Shown one piece after another: positions 1-9,501 of a DNA stretch of 64,000 nt. Source of the DNA: an uncultured Tateyamaria sp. (lineage in GTDB: Bacteria; Pseudomonadota; Alphaproteobacteria; Rhodobacterales; Rhodobacteraceae); the NCBI RefSeq assembly GCF_947488715.1, contig NZ_CANLAG010000006.1:1-64000 (forward strand), given 5' to 3'. The position numbers and the translations under genes were made by a program. Below the pieces are notes generated by a model, which saw nothing but the letters and a program-made list of their open reading frames with translations, searched no databases and was not told where the DNA came from. Position 1 is the stretch's first letter. Each line of letters begins with the position of its first letter.

Positions 1-1
1 G

Positions 2-52
2 GCCGAGGTCCAGGCCCTCTGCGCACGCTTCCCGATGTATCCGAATTTGTGA
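2..52 (+). CDS. glyA: C-terminal end of a gene, probably serine hydroxymethyltransferase (partial)
   Basis: An open frame enters from the left edge and stops with TGA at 50-52. Its last 16 residues are AEVQALCARFPMYPNL. SHMT proteins usually end in an amphipathic segment of the type EV..LC..FP.Y, so the call is glyA, which converts serine and tetrahydrofolate to glycine and methylene-THF. Only the tail is visible, so the identification rests on this short match and is tentative. The GST gene beyond is convergent. Confidence 0.5.
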   Translation, partial: AEVQALCARFPMYPNL

Positions 53-84
53 GATAAAGACAAAAAGCCCGCGGCGTGTTCAGC

Positions 85-729
85 TCACGCCCCGGCCACC
101 CGCAACGGCTCAAAGGACACCATCACATGTTCCGCATAGGCCGGGCGATCACACAGTTGGTCATAGTACCGCCGCAGATGCGGATAATCCGCACGCTCAA
201 ATGGTAGCGTGAAATACCGATACAGGGATGTGCCAAACGCTATGTCCGCCAACGACATCTCTGGCCCCGCCAACCACCCATGTTGCGCAATCTGCGCCTC
301 TGCGACCTGCATCAGGGCTTTGGCCTCGGCCACACCTTCGGCAAGGGTCGCGTGGTCGCGGTCTGCCTTGGCAGTGCGCACAAGCTGCCAAAACACCTTG
401 TAGACCACCGCCGGGGCAACAGCCGTCTTGGCCCACTCCATCCACTGATCCACCGGTGCACGCGCCACGGCGCCCTCCGGCCAGAACGCCCCTGTGCCAT
501 AACGCGCCGCAACATATCGCAAGATCGCCTGGCTTTCGAACATCGTCACATCGCCGTCCTGCAACACCGGCACGCGGCCCATCGGGTTCATAGCCCGAAA
601 CGCATCTGTGTCCGTGCCGCCAAAGGCTCCGCCCACGTCGCGGCGTTCATGCGCCAGGCCCAGCTCTGCCACTGCCCACATCACCGCCTGCACATTGCTC
701 GACGTGGCCCGTCCATGGATTGTCAGCAC
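85..729 (-). CDS. Glutathione S-transferase family protein
   Basis: Cytosolic GST of 214 residues, the usual length. The N-terminal thioredoxin-like domain (about 1-80) has the GSH-site pattern NPMGRVPVLQDGD followed by ESQAILRYVA, in which the Glu-Ser pair binds the gamma-glutamyl group. The all-helical C-terminal domain fills 90-214 and includes the conserved WLAG..SLADIAFG segment that caps GSTs. The start is GTG at 729; Ser10/Ser11 in the first loop (RATSSN) are the likely activating residues, as in theta/beta-like bacterial GSTs. It probably conjugates or reduces electrophiles; the substrate cannot be told from sequence. It stands alone, convergent with the left-edge gene. Confidence 0.9.
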   Translation of the reverse strand: MLTIHGRATSSNVQAVMWAVAELGLAHERRDVGGAFGGTDTDAFRAMNPMGRVPVLQDGDVTMFESQAILRYVAARYGTGAFWPEGAVARAPVDQWMEWAKTAVAPAVVYKVFWQLVRTAKADRDHATLAEGVAEAKALMQVAEAQIAQHGWLAGPEMSLADIAFGTSLYRYFTLPFERADYPHLRRYYDQLCDRPAYAEHVMVSFEPLRVAGA

Positions 730-875
730 GCTTTGGTCCTCACCTCTGGGAAATCTGGCGCGACCTTACGACCGCCCGCAGCGACTGCAAACACAGATTT
801 TCTAAACGCACCTCAGACCATACAACAACGGCAGGGTGCCGCACCCAATCGCGTACGGCACCCCAAATGCTGGCG

Positions 876-1721
876 TCAGTTGATGTCCTGCACATCCATC
901 ACCAGATCACCCCACTTGCGCTGGTTCTCGATGTCGTGCTCCAGCCCCTGCTCATCCGCAATGGTGAACCGCTTGATCGCGGGCGTCTTGCTGGTCGCCT
1001 GATAGAGCCAATAGGCCTCGGCCTTCAGGGCATCCGCAATTGGCGTGTCGATCGATTCATAAACCATCTGCTTGCAGGCATTGATCGAGTCCGCCGGGAA
1101 TTGCGCAATCCGTTGCGCCAGCGCGTCCACATATGGCCCAATCTCATCAGGGTCCAACGCCTTGTTTATCGTACCCAACCGCTCCGCATCATCCGCGTCA
1201 TAGTCCTGCGCGCTCAGAATGATCTCCAGCGCCTTGCCCAACCCGGTCTGACGCGCCATCCGCGACGCACCGCCACCACAGGGCAGGATACCCATGCCGA
1301 CTTCCATCTGCATGAACTTGTACTTGCCCCGCGCCGCGAACCGCATGTCCAGCGCCAGCGCCAATTCATGCCCGCCGCCGCGCGCAAACCCTTCGAGCTT
1401 GGCAATCGTGGCCTGTGGCACCTTGCTGATCCGCTCGCACACGGCTTGCAGGTCCAGCAGCTGCGCCTCATCGCGCGACACCGCCTCTTGGGACATGTCC
1501 TTGAGCAACTCGGTGTCGTAGTGGCACACCCACACTTCGGGGTTGGCGGATTGGAACACCACAACCTTGACCGTCCGGTCACGTTCCAGCCGCATCGCAA
1601 GGCTGTTCAGATCCGCCAGCATTTCCTGGCCCTGCACATTCACAGTGCCAAAATCAAAAGTCACGGTTGCGATGGCACCCGCCACATCTACCGTAAACGT
1701 CTGGAAATTCTCATACTTCAT
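876..1721 (-). CDS. Enoyl-CoA hydratase/isomerase family protein
   Basis: Crotonase-fold protein of 281 residues. The segment ARGGGHELALALDMRFAA matches the family's GGG.ELA..CD signature, and the following EVGMGILPCGGGAS matches the second oxyanion-hole strand and catalytic loop. The C-terminal third is longer than in the minimal crotonase and contains a Trp/Tyr-rich helix (EAYWLYQATS). The family hydrates, isomerises or cleaves acyl-CoA thioesters; the exact reaction is not determinable here. The start ATG at 1721 is preceded by an AT-rich stretch (about 1800-1870) that likely carries the promoter. It is monocistronic, on the same strand as the SDR operon upstream but separated from it by a terminator. 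Confidence 0.88.
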   Translation of the reverse strand: MKYENFQTFTVDVAGAIATVTFDFGTVNVQGQEMLADLNSLAMRLERDRTVKVVVFQSANPEVWVCHYDTELLKDMSQEAVSRDEAQLLDLQAVCERISKVPQATIAKLEGFARGGGHELALALDMRFAARGKYKFMQMEVGMGILPCGGGASRMARQTGLGKALEIILSAQDYDADDAERLGTINKALDPDEIGPYVDALAQRIAQFPADSINACKQMVYESIDTPIADALKAEAYWLYQATSKTPAIKRFTIADEQGLEHDIENQRKWGDLVMDVQDIN

Positions 1722-1915
1722 CTTGCGTCCTCATTTAGGTCACCAACCCGTTTCAGGTGTGGTGAGGTTGAGTTAGGCCAGCGATCCCGCCGCTGGTGAC
1801 ACAAATATATTTGACGCTATTTCAGAATAAACATGCCGTTTTTGGATACAGTTTTCGGATTTTAAATCTAATCGAATGGCATAGCTCGAACCCACCACGC
1901 AATCACCGAGGCATA

Positions 1916-1977
1916 CAAAAAAACGGGCGCGGTCGGACGTGAGCCATTGGTTCGCTCACATCCCACCGCGCCCGTAA
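1916..1977 (-). terminator. Rho-independent terminator of the SDR operon
   Basis: Read on the minus strand, a long GC-rich stem closes over a short loop: ACGGGCGCGGT and GTGAGC on one arm pair with GCTCAC and ACCGCGCCCGT on the other. A run of seven T follows the stem. It begins about 25 bases after the SDR stop codon, so it should end the CmcJ-like/LLM/SDR transcript and insulate the hydratase gene. Confidence 0.85.
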
Positions 1978-2000
1978 AATGACGCACCTACAGGTTGCCC

Positions 2001-2792
2001 TCAGGCGCCCAATGGTCCGGCAAGGTCGGCCAACGCCTGCATCACCGCACGCACTTGCGCCGGATCGGACGCAGCACCATGCGGGGCTGCAAATTGTCCG
2101 CTGTCATTGTCAAAATACCGGCCAGAGGCCTGCGCAAACCTGTCACCAAGGGCCGCGTCGATCAGAACATCGGCACCGACGTTCAGATCACTGCCCGCAA
2201 CGCCAAACCCTTCCTTGACCATCTTCGACGCCAAAAGAGAGCCGGGGTTGACCGCGATGATCGCCGGGCCATCCGGCAGGGACTTGGCCATTTCCGCAGA
2301 CCAGATGGTGATCGCCAGTTTGCTCTGGGCATAGGCATCCATATCGCCCATCGCGCGGAAATCCGTCATGGCCGCAACTTCCACGGGCGCCTGCGCCGCC
2401 GACGACAGGTTCACAACACGGGCTTCGGGCGGCAGGATCGGCAGCAACCGCCGGGTCAGCACGTAGGGCGCGATGGTGTTCACATCAAACCGGATGTCCC
2501 GCCCTGCTTCGGTCTGTGTCTGTGCGGTTTTCAGAATGCCTGCGTTGTTGATCAGCACATCAAGACGGTTGTGATCGGCGCGGATTGCGTCGGCCATCGC
2601 CGTCACCTCACCCATCTTGCTCAGATCCGCCCGGTAGGTCTGCGGTGTGCCACCCACCTCGGCGGCGGCGGCCTCCAGCTTGGCCTCGCTGCGGCCGTGC
2701 AACAGAACCTGATGCCCCTCAGCCGCCAGTTTGCGGGCTGTCAAAAGGCCAATGCCATCTGTGGCACCGGTGATGAGAATGGTCTTGGTCAT
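2001..2792 (-). CDS. Short-chain dehydrogenase/reductase (SDR)
   Basis: Classical-type SDR of 263 residues. The Rossmann signature TGATDGIG is at residues 8-15, the NNAG motif is present (LINNAGIL), and YAQSK gives the catalytic Tyr and Lys; the serine of the triad is in VVNLSSAAQ. It oxidises or reduces a carbonyl/alcohol with NAD(P). It is the last gene of a three-gene operon, only 11 bases after the flavin monooxygenase, and is followed by a strong terminator. The context suggests action on a product of the two upstream oxidoreductases, but the substrate is unknown. Confidence 0.88.
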   Translation of the reverse strand: MTKTILITGATDGIGLLTARKLAAEGHQVLLHGRSEAKLEAAAAEVGGTPQTYRADLSKMGEVTAMADAIRADHNRLDVLINNAGILKTAQTQTEAGRDIRFDVNTIAPYVLTRRLLPILPPEARVVNLSSAAQAPVEVAAMTDFRAMGDMDAYAQSKLAITIWSAEMAKSLPDGPAIIAVNPGSLLASKMVKEGFGVAGSDLNVGADVLIDAALGDRFAQASGRYFDNDSGQFAAPHGAASDPAQVRAVMQALADLAGPLGA

Positions 2793-2803
2793 GTGTTCGT
2801 CCT

Positions 2804-3766
2804 CTACAAGGTGAAATCCGGCAACAGATCAACGGCGATCCGCTGCATCGTGTCTTCGACATCCGCGCCGTTGAACCGCAGGTTCAGCGCGACGTGGTTG
2901 ATCCCGAGATCCCGCACCTCAATCAGGTATTGGCGCAGGAATTTTGTGCCCGAGGCAAAACCCAGATGGATCGGGCGAGGTTCCGCATCTGCGTCGGCCA
3001 GCACATCCACATAGAGCGATTGCATCACCGGCTTGTTCTGCCCGCCCGCCGCCGCGATGCGCGCACGGTAATCGGCCACAACCCGGCCTTGGCTGGCAGG
3101 GTCACGCGGGTAGGTGATCCAACCGTCACTGCTTTGCGCGACCCAATCGGGGTCCTGTCGCGATCCGCCCGTCACCAACATCGGCAACCGCCCGCCCACG
3201 GGCTTGGGCAACATGTCCGCGCCACCGGTCAGCGTACCTTGGTCCGTTTGAACGCGGGGATAGTCGTCAGACATGGCGCGGATATAGGCCACGCTGTCGC
3301 GAAACCGGTCGCCGCGGCTGGCAAAGTCCATAGCCATCGCCGGATACTCTTCGGGCCGGTCACCCGATGCGACACCCAACAGCAACCGGCCGCCTGACAA
3401 CACATCCGCCGACGCGGCCTGTTTCGCCACATGGGCGGGGTGGCGCAGCGGCAGGATGACCGACGCCACACCCAACCCGATTGAGCGTGTCGCCCCCGAC
3501 AGCAGGCCCAGATACACAAACGGATCAAATGTCTGTCCCGCGTCACCAAAAGACGGCACATTGAACGGCACATCCCGCAGCCACAGCGCCGCAAATCCCA
3601 ACTGGTCCGCCAATTGAGCGCGCGCCACATGCCGCTCCAGCGTCGGCACAGCACTGTTGCGATGCGCCTCCAGCGGCACAACCAGTCCAAGTGTCAGCTC
3701 GCCCGGCTGGAACGCACCCGCATAGGCGCGGTTGATGCGGGGAAAGTCGGTGTGTGCAATGTCCAA
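2804..3766 (-). CDS. LLM-class flavin-dependent oxidoreductase
   Basis: Bacterial luciferase-like monooxygenase of 320 residues. Recognisable segments are ARAQLADQLGFAALWLRDVP, the SIGLGVASVILPLRHP strand, and LSGGRLLLGVASGDRPEE, which is typical of F420/FMN luciferase-fold enzymes. The open frame extends further upstream into the previous gene without any homology. A TTG at 3766 (LDIAHTDFPR) with AGGGG six bases before it is therefore the best start, giving a 10-base gap to the CmcJ-like gene. It likely inserts oxygen using reduced flavin supplied by a separate reductase. It is the middle gene of the operon. An ATT or another non-ATG start is possible. Confidence 0.85.
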   Translation of the reverse strand: MDIAHTDFPRINRAYAGAFQPGELTLGLVVPLEAHRNSAVPTLERHVARAQLADQLGFAALWLRDVPFNVPSFGDAGQTFDPFVYLGLLSGATRSIGLGVASVILPLRHPAHVAKQAASADVLSGGRLLLGVASGDRPEEYPAMAMDFASRGDRFRDSVAYIRAMSDDYPRVQTDQGTLTGGADMLPKPVGGRLPMLVTGGSRQDPDWVAQSSDGWITYPRDPASQGRVVADYRARIAAAGGQNKPVMQSLYVDVLADADAEPRPIHLGFASGTKFLRQYLIEVRDLGINHVALNLRFNGADVEDTMQRIAVDLLPDFTL

Positions 3767-3776
3767 TTCAGGCCCC

Positions 3777-4553
3777 TCAGTACCGCACCAATGTGCGGCT
3801 TTCGATGCTCTTGCGGATGCGCGTGATGCTGGCGTCTTCGACCCGGTCCACGGCACTGTGCGCCACCGACGCCAAGCCCTGGCTGTCATAGATGTTGAAA
3901 AACGCCACCTCGTCCGGTGTCATGTTTGACTGATACACCCACTCATGTTCCGCATTGGCCGCCAAACCCATGATATGCCCCCGCCGATCCGGGTAAATCA
4001 GGTCGATCAGGATCCAGTCCTCGGGCTTGACCGTCGCAGGGCGCACAAACCCAAGCGGCGCGGAGTTGATCGACGCACCCACAGGCCGCCACACATTGAT
4101 GAACCCATAATGCCCCTCGGCCCAGTCGGCCGCACGGTCCGCACCCAGAATGTCGACCACCCGCTTTTGCGCGCCCTCGGCACTGTAATCACTGTGGACG
4201 TTGCGCGCGGGCTTGCGATCCGAATTCGGGTCATCCTCGCGCACCGTGTGGTCGAACACCACAACCTCCTGCGCACCCACGGCCCGTGTCAACAGGACCG
4301 TCAACTCGGCGTCATACTGCGCCTGCCAGCCGTTACCCGCAAACCCCGTCACCGCACTTGGATTGGTCTCGAACGCCACACTGTCATCCGCAAATGACAC
4401 TGCCGTGTCACCCGCCCTTGTGTCATGCAAGGCAATCTCTGTCGGGATCAAATCGGGCGCGATAAGCCGCCCAACAACACCGCCCGCGTCAATCACAAAC
4501 GCTTGGCGCTCTGGCTTGTGAACATGGTAATTGACGGTTCCAACACGGCGCAT
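3777..4553 (-). CDS. CmcJ/NvfI-family oxidoreductase
   Basis: Protein of 258 residues starting at ATG 4553 (MRRVGTVNYH). It resembles the CmcJ/NvfI family, known from cephamycin C 7-alpha-methoxylation and fungal meroterpenoid clusters and common but poorly studied in bacteria. Family features seen are VVVFDHTVR, the VHSDYS segment whose His and Asp may bind metal, FINVWRPVG near residue 150, and the C-terminal EWVYQSNMTPDEVAFFNIYD. It is the first gene of an operon with a flavin monooxygenase and an SDR, and is divergent from a LysR regulator. The longer open frame upstream of 4553 is antisense to that regulator and was rejected. Confidence 0.8.
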   Translation of the reverse strand: MRRVGTVNYHVHKPERQAFVIDAGGVVGRLIAPDLIPTEIALHDTRAGDTAVSFADDSVAFETNPSAVTGFAGNGWQAQYDAELTVLLTRAVGAQEVVVFDHTVREDDPNSDRKPARNVHSDYSAEGAQKRVVDILGADRAADWAEGHYGFINVWRPVGASINSAPLGFVRPATVKPEDWILIDLIYPDRRGHIMGLAANAEHEWVYQSNMTPDEVAFFNIYDSQGLASVAHSAVDRVEDASITRIRKSIESRTLVRY

Positions 4554-4661
4554 AGCTCGGTCTCCAACTCTGGATCTTGTCTGCGCCGCAAGATAGCCAT
4601 TGCCCTTCACGCATAAATGCCGAAGAACTGGAATGATAATTCGGCTTTTGGATATAATACG

Positions 4662-5567
4662 ATGGACACCGACGCCCTCCGTCTCTTCGTGCTCGCCGCG
4701 GAAAAGCTGAACATCAGCGCCGCCGGGCGTGACCTCGGGCTGGCCCCCGCCGTTTCCAGCGCACGCCTGGCCAAGCTGGAACAGACCGTGGGCGCTGACC
4801 TGCTGCACCGCTCGACACGCAAGGTGTCGTTGTCCCTCGAAGGCTCCGATTTCCTGCCCTTCGCCCGCGAAATCCTGGCCCAGGAGGACGCGGCCCTCGC
4901 CGCCCTTGGCAAAGGCGACGCCGCTGCCACCGGCACCTTGCGCTTTACCGCGCCCAGCACCTTTGCCCAGCTCTATATCGCACCGCGCCTGCCCGAGTTT
5001 CTGGCACAGCAACCCGGCCTCACGCTTGACCTGCGCCTGTCCGATGCCGAATTCGACCTGATCGAAGGCAGCTTTGACCTCGCCCTGCGCAACATGGTCC
5101 TGCAAGACACCAGCCTGAAGGGCCGCAAACTCGCGGATGACACCCGCATCCTCTGCGCCACACCCGCCTATCTGGCCGAACACGGCACGCCATCTCACCC
5201 GGACGACCTGCAAAACCACCGGCTTGTCGCGTTCAAGGATCTGTCGCCCCGATCACTGGTACACGTGGACGGCCAGACTGCCACCTTTGACCCACGCAGC
5301 GCCAACAGCCGATTGATCGTCGATGACGGCCTCAGCCAAAAGATCACAACCCTGAACGGCGCAGGCATCTCAATCAATTCAGTCTGGAGCGTTCATTGCG
5401 AACTGTCCCAAGGCAGCCTCGTCCGCGTCCTGCCGGAATGGAGCGCCGAAGCCGTTTCCGCCCTTTGGCTGGTCTATCCCAAGGCAAACGTGATGTCGGT
5501 CAAGGTGCGCGTGTTCATGGATTTCCTTCTGGACCACTTTGGCGGCGGCAAGGCATGGCAGCGCTGA
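4662..5567 (+). CDS. LysR-family transcriptional regulator
   Basis: LTTR of 301 residues. The N-terminal winged helix-turn-helix (about 1-60) reads LRLFVLAAEKLNISAAGRDL ... SSARLAKLEQTVGADLLHRSTRKVSLS, the usual LTTR pattern. The effector domain begins near 90 with GTLRFTAPSTFAQLYIAPRLPEFL. The start at 4662 was chosen because an upstream ATG at 4617 adds 15 residues with no family similarity. It is divergent from the CmcJ-like/LLM/SDR operon with about 108 bases between starts, the classic LTTR arrangement, so it probably controls that operon and itself. The effector is unknown. Confidence 0.9.
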   Translation: MDTDALRLFVLAAEKLNISAAGRDLGLAPAVSSARLAKLEQTVGADLLHRSTRKVSLSLEGSDFLPFAREILAQEDAALAALGKGDAAATGTLRFTAPSTFAQLYIAPRLPEFLAQQPGLTLDLRLSDAEFDLIEGSFDLALRNMVLQDTSLKGRKLADDTRILCATPAYLAEHGTPSHPDDLQNHRLVAFKDLSPRSLVHVDGQTATFDPRSANSRLIVDDGLSQKITTLNGAGISINSVWSVHCELSQGSLVRVLPEWSAEAVSALWLVYPKANVMSVKVRVFMDFLLDHFGGGKAWQR

Positions 5568-5629
5568 CCACGTATCGGGTCACCGCAACAGCACAGCTTG
5601 AATTTGGAAAATCGGACCGACGGACCGGA

Positions 5630-5941
5630 TCAGTGTGTCCAGGCACCACGGCGGTTGGTGGCAAAGTTCTCGCCATATCCGCCGGGCCGCACATTGGCCT
5701 TGCGCTTGTTCGGCTCTTGCACCTGCGCGTCGATGCCGTGCTCTTTGGCATAATCCAGAGCGGCCTCTTTGCTGTCAAAGGACATGCGCACCTGCGCTTG
5801 TGTGTCCGACGAAGATGTCCAGCCCATCAAGGGATCCACCGACCGCGCCGACGCAGGTGCGAATTCCAGCACCCAATGCTTGGTCTTGGCGGTGCCGGAT
5901 GACATCGCCGTCTTGGCAGGTTGAAAGATACGTGCGCGCAT
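5630..5941 (-). CDS. NADH dehydrogenase accessory subunit, NDUFS4-like (ETC complex I family)
   Basis: Small protein of 103 residues. [20 protein letters not shown] near the N-terminus and the [11 protein letters not shown]...F..KEAA..YA segment match the ETC complex I subunit family (mitochondrial NDUFS4, 18 kDa), which binds the matrix/peripheral arm of complex I in alphaproteobacteria. The basic C-terminus [20 protein letters not shown] is also typical. The start at 5941 (MRARIF) is preferred; an ATG seven codons upstream is possible. It is transcribed alone and divergently from the nucleotide cyclase. Confidence 0.88.
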   Translation of the reverse strand: MRARIFQPAKTAMSSGTAKTKHWVLEFAPASARSVDPLMGWTSSSDTQAQVRMSFDSKEAALDYAKEHGIDAQVQEPNKRKANVRPGGYGENFATNRRGAWTH

Positions 5942-6092
5942 GACGGTTGGTTCCTGAATCAAACGCTGTCCTTATGCCAACCCCTCGCACCGCTGCCAAG
6001 CGGTCTTGATGTCTCAGGCCGCATTTGCACGGCGTTGCGATGGAAAACTGCCGCGCATTTGCTGAATTGCATCACCAAGCCGAACGGGCATA

Positions 6093-7241
6093 GTGCTGGA
6101 TATGCCCAACACCGCGTCACATATCGACTGGATCCTGCACACCGGCCGCATGCTGGACATGGAGGCGCTGACCCACGGCCTCGGCGACCGCCTGTTGACC
6201 GACGGTATGCCGCTGATGCGTCTGCGTTTTGGCATTCGCACGACGCATCCCCTCACCGGCGCCATCAGCGTAATCTGGGAGGCGCGCAGCGCACCGCAAA
6301 AACGGCAATCCGCACCGCTGGGATACGAGGCACGCTCAACCTATATCGGCAGCCCGATGGAGATCATCGCCAACACCCGCGCACCCTACCGCAAACGGCT
6401 GTCGGACCCGTTGACCGAGGCCGATCATCTGGTGCTACACGAACTCAAGGATCAGGGTGCCACCGACTATTACGGCATGCCCGTCCCCTTTCTGCGCGGC
6501 AATGGCGGCATGTTCATCGCGGTCAGCGACGGGCCGGACGGCTTTGCCGATGCGGATATAAAGGCGCTTGATCGCATCGGTGACGTGATGACCCTCGTGG
6601 CCGAGGCGCACAGCAATCGGCACCTCGCCGAGGCCATCGCAACCAGCTATCTGGGTGCGCGCACCGGCCAGCGGGTGCTGGACGGTCAGATCACGCGCGG
6701 CGACATTCAGACCATCGAAGCCGCGATCCTGTTCAGTGACATTCGCGGCTGGACGGCGCTGAACGCGACACATCCCGCGACCGAAACGCTGCACATTGCC
6801 AATCGGTATTTCGAGGTGATGTCGGACGCCGTCGACGACAATGGCGGCGAGATCCTCAAATTCATGGGCGACGGCGTGCTGGCGCTGTTTCCAACGGGCG
6901 ACAGCGGTGCAACCGCATGCGCCAACGCCATCGCGGCGGCAAATACCGCGCAGGCAATGGCCGAAACGGCCGATCTCGAGGCGCGGTTCGGCATCGGCAT
7001 CCACTACGGTCAGGTGCTTTATGGCAATATCGGCGCGCGCTCCCGCATCGACTTTACCGTTCTGGGTCAATCCGTGAACATTGCCGCCCGGATCGAGGCC
7101 TGTTGCGGCGCGCTGGATGCGCCGGTGCTGATGTCCGACACGGTTGCGCAACTGTGCGGCGCGCCAACGCGCCGTGTCGCGACCCAGACGCTCAAGGGTG
7201 TGGACCATCCGATGGACCTCCACGCTCCTGCCAGTTTTTGA
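6093..7241 (+). CDS. Class III adenylate/guanylate cyclase
   Basis: Protein of 382 residues. The N-terminal half (1-200) has no membrane segment and no clear domain, but has the sensor-like composition common before bacterial cyclase domains. The catalytic domain starts near residue 205: ILFSDIRGW carries the first metal Asp, EILKFMGDGVLALFP the second Asp and a purine-specifying Lys, and SRIDFTVLGQSVNIAARIEA ends with the transition-state Asn and Arg. All catalytic positions seem intact. The Lys/Asp pair favours ATP, so cAMP is the likely product. Single gene in front of uvrB; the N-terminal region presumably senses an unknown signal. Confidence 0.88.
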   Translation: MLDMPNTASHIDWILHTGRMLDMEALTHGLGDRLLTDGMPLMRLRFGIRTTHPLTGAISVIWEARSAPQKRQSAPLGYEARSTYIGSPMEIIANTRAPYRKRLSDPLTEADHLVLHELKDQGATDYYGMPVPFLRGNGGMFIAVSDGPDGFADADIKALDRIGDVMTLVAEAHSNRHLAEAIATSYLGARTGQRVLDGQITRGDIQTIEAAILFSDIRGWTALNATHPATETLHIANRYFEVMSDAVDDNGGEILKFMGDGVLALFPTGDSGATACANAIAAANTAQAMAETADLEARFGIGIHYGQVLYGNIGARSRIDFTVLGQSVNIAARIEACCGALDAPVLMSDTVAQLCGAPTRRVATQTLKGVDHPMDLHAPASF

Positions 7242-7295
7242 CAGCAATCGACGCGCGCCCCTTGCACCCGCAGTGCTTTGGGCCAAGTTAGCACC

Positions 7296-9494
7296 ATGCC
7301 CCATGCACACACCGATTCCGCCGTCACCTACCTCGCCAACCCTGCCGAGGACGTCCGCACCCGCCTCAAGCTTGAGGGCGGCAAGCAACTGGTCATGCAA
7401 ACCGAATTCCAGCCCGCAGGCGACCAGCCCACCGCGATCAAGGAACTGAGTGCCGGCGTTCTGGACGGCGACCGCGATCAGGTCCTGCTCGGGGCCACCG
7501 GCACGGGCAAGACCTACACCATGGCCAAGGTGATCGAGGAAACCCAACGCCCCGCGATCATCCTCGCGCCCAACAAGACGTTGGCGGCGCAATTGTACGG
7601 CGAATTCAAAGGGTTCTTCCCGGATAACGCGGTGGAATACTTCGTCAGCTACTACGACTACTACCAGCCCGAAGCCTATGTCGCGCGGTCGGACACCTAT
7701 ATCGAGAAAGAAAGCCAGATCAACGAGCAGATCGACCGAATGCGCCACTCGGCCACGCGGGCGCTGCTGGAACGCGACGACGTGATCATCGTGGCCTCCG
7801 TCTCCTGCATCTACGGCATCGGATCGGTCGAGACCTATGGCGCCATGACCCAGGACCTCAAGGTGGGCAAGGAATACGACCAGCGCCAGGTCATCGCCGA
7901 CCTCGTGGCCCAGCAATACAAACGCAATGACCACGCCTTCCAACGGGGCAGCTTCCGCGTCCGCGGCGACAGCCTCGAAATCTTCCCCGCCCACCTCGAA
8001 GACCGCGCCTGGAAACTCTCCTTCTTCGGCGAAGAACTCGAATCCATCACCGAATTCGACCCCCTCACGGGCGAAAAATGCGACACGCTCGAACACATCC
8101 GCGTCTACGCCAACTCGCACTACGTGACGCCCAAACCCACGATGAACCAGGCCATCATCGGCATCAAGAAAGAACTCAAAATCCGCCTCGACCAGCTGGT
8201 GAACGAGGGCAAACTGCTCGAGGCCCAGCGCCTCGAACAACGCACCAACTTCGACCTCGAAATGCTCGAAGCCACAGGCGTCTGCAACGGCATCGAAAAC
8301 TACTCGCGCTACCTCACGGGCCGCGCACCGGGCGAACCGCCCCCCACGCTTTTCGAGTTCATCCCCGACAACGCCATCGTCTTTGCCGACGAATCCCACG
8401 TCTCCGTCCCCCAGATCGGCGGCATGTACAAAGGCGACTACCGGCGTAAATTCACGCTGGCTGAACACGGGTTCAGGCTTCCAAGCTGCATGGACAACCG
8501 CCCCCTCAAGTTCGAGGAATGGGACGCCATGCGCCCGCAATCCGTCTTCGTCTCAGCCACCCCCGCCGCATGGGAAATCGAACAGACAGGCGGCGTGTTC
8601 ACCGAACAGGTCATCCGCCCCACCGGCCTCCTGGACCCGCCCGTCGAAATTCGCCCGGTCGAAATGCAGGTCGATGACCTGCTGGACGAGGTGCAAAAGG
8701 TCGCCAAACAAGGCATGCGCACCCTCTGCACCACGCTGACCAAACGCATGGCCGAAGACCTCACCGAATACATGCACGAACAGGGCATCCGTGTCCGCTA
8801 CATGCACTCCGACATCGACACGCTGGAACGCATCGAAATCCTGCGCGACCTGCGGCTGGGCGCCTTCGACGTGCTGATCGGCATCAACCTACTGCGCGAG
8901 GGGCTCGACATCCCCGAATGTGGGCTGGTGGCGATCCTCGACGCGGACAAGGAAGGGTTCCTGCGCTCAGAGACGTCGCTGGTGCAAACCATCGGCCGCG
9001 CCGCCCGGAACGCCGATGGCCGCGTGATCATGTACGCCGACAAGATCACGGGTTCGATGGAACGCGCGCTGGCCGAGACCAACCGCCGCCGCGCCAAACA
9101 AATGGCCTATAACGAAGAACACGGGATCACGCCCGAGACGGTGAAAAAGAACGTCGAGGATGTGCTGGCGGGCCTCTACAAGGGCGACACCGACCAATCC
9201 CGCGTCACCGCCAAGATCGACGCACCTCTTGCCGGCGGCAACCTGCAGGCCGTGCTGGACGGGCTGCGCAACGACATGCGCAAGGCTGCCGAGAACCTCG
9301 AATTCGAAGAGGCCGCCCGCTTGCGCGACGAGGTCAAACGCCTGGAAACCGTCGATCTGGTGGTGTCCGACGACCCCTTGGCCCGTCAATACGCGGTGGA
9401 AAAAGCCGTGGACGACGCCCACAAAGCATCCGGTCGGTCAACGGCGGGGCGTGCCGGTCAACGAGGCGGGAATGTGCAGCGGCGGAAGCGGTGA
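7296..9494 (+). CDS. uvrB: Excinuclease ABC subunit B
   Basis: UvrB, the helicase-like damage verifier of nucleotide excision repair, 732 residues. Walker A GATGTGKT is near residue 62, the beta-hairpin region [11 protein letters not shown] that clamps damaged DNA follows, and helicase motifs V/VI are visible ([19 protein letters not shown]). A C-terminal UVR domain ([21 protein letters not shown]) contacts UvrC. The start at 7296 (MPHAHTD) is preferred over an upstream alternative at 7278. The tail after the UVR domain is basic and low-complexity. No LexA-type site was clearly seen upstream. Confidence 0.97.
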   Translation: MPHAHTDSAVTYLANPAEDVRTRLKLEGGKQLVMQTEFQPAGDQPTAIKELSAGVLDGDRDQVLLGATGTGKTYTMAKVIEETQRPAIILAPNKTLAAQLYGEFKGFFPDNAVEYFVSYYDYYQPEAYVARSDTYIEKESQINEQIDRMRHSATRALLERDDVIIVASVSCIYGIGSVETYGAMTQDLKVGKEYDQRQVIADLVAQQYKRNDHAFQRGSFRVRGDSLEIFPAHLEDRAWKLSFFGEELESITEFDPLTGEKCDTLEHIRVYANSHYVTPKPTMNQAIIGIKKELKIRLDQLVNEGKLLEAQRLEQRTNFDLEMLEATGVCNGIENYSRYLTGRAPGEPPPTLFEFIPDNAIVFADESHVSVPQIGGMYKGDYRRKFTLAEHGFRLPSCMDNRPLKFEEWDAMRPQSVFVSATPAAWEIEQTGGVFTEQVIRPTGLLDPPVEIRPVEMQVDDLLDEVQKVAKQGMRTLCTTLTKRMAEDLTEYMHEQGIRVRYMHSDIDTLERIEILRDLRLGAFDVLIGINLLREGLDIPECGLVAILDADKEGFLRSETSLVQTIGRAARNADGRVIMYADKITGSMERALAETNRRRAKQMAYNEEHGITPETVKKNVEDVLAGLYKGDTDQSRVTAKIDAPLAGGNLQAVLDGLRNDMRKAAENLEFEEAARLRDEVKRLETVDLVVSDDPLARQYAVEKAVDDAHKASGRSTAGRAGQRGGNVQRRKR

Positions 9495-9501
9495 ATTGAA
9501 G

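Noticed and set aside
4653-4658. TATAAT as a -10 box for the LysR gene
   Set aside because: It is only three bases before the chosen ATG, so a transcript from it would start after the start codon.
6435-8540. 701-residue open frame on the minus strand
   Set aside because: It is antisense to the cyclase and uvrB; codon-position GC bias of uvrB produces long antisense frames, and the sequence is a repetitive V/G/D/F mixture with no motif.
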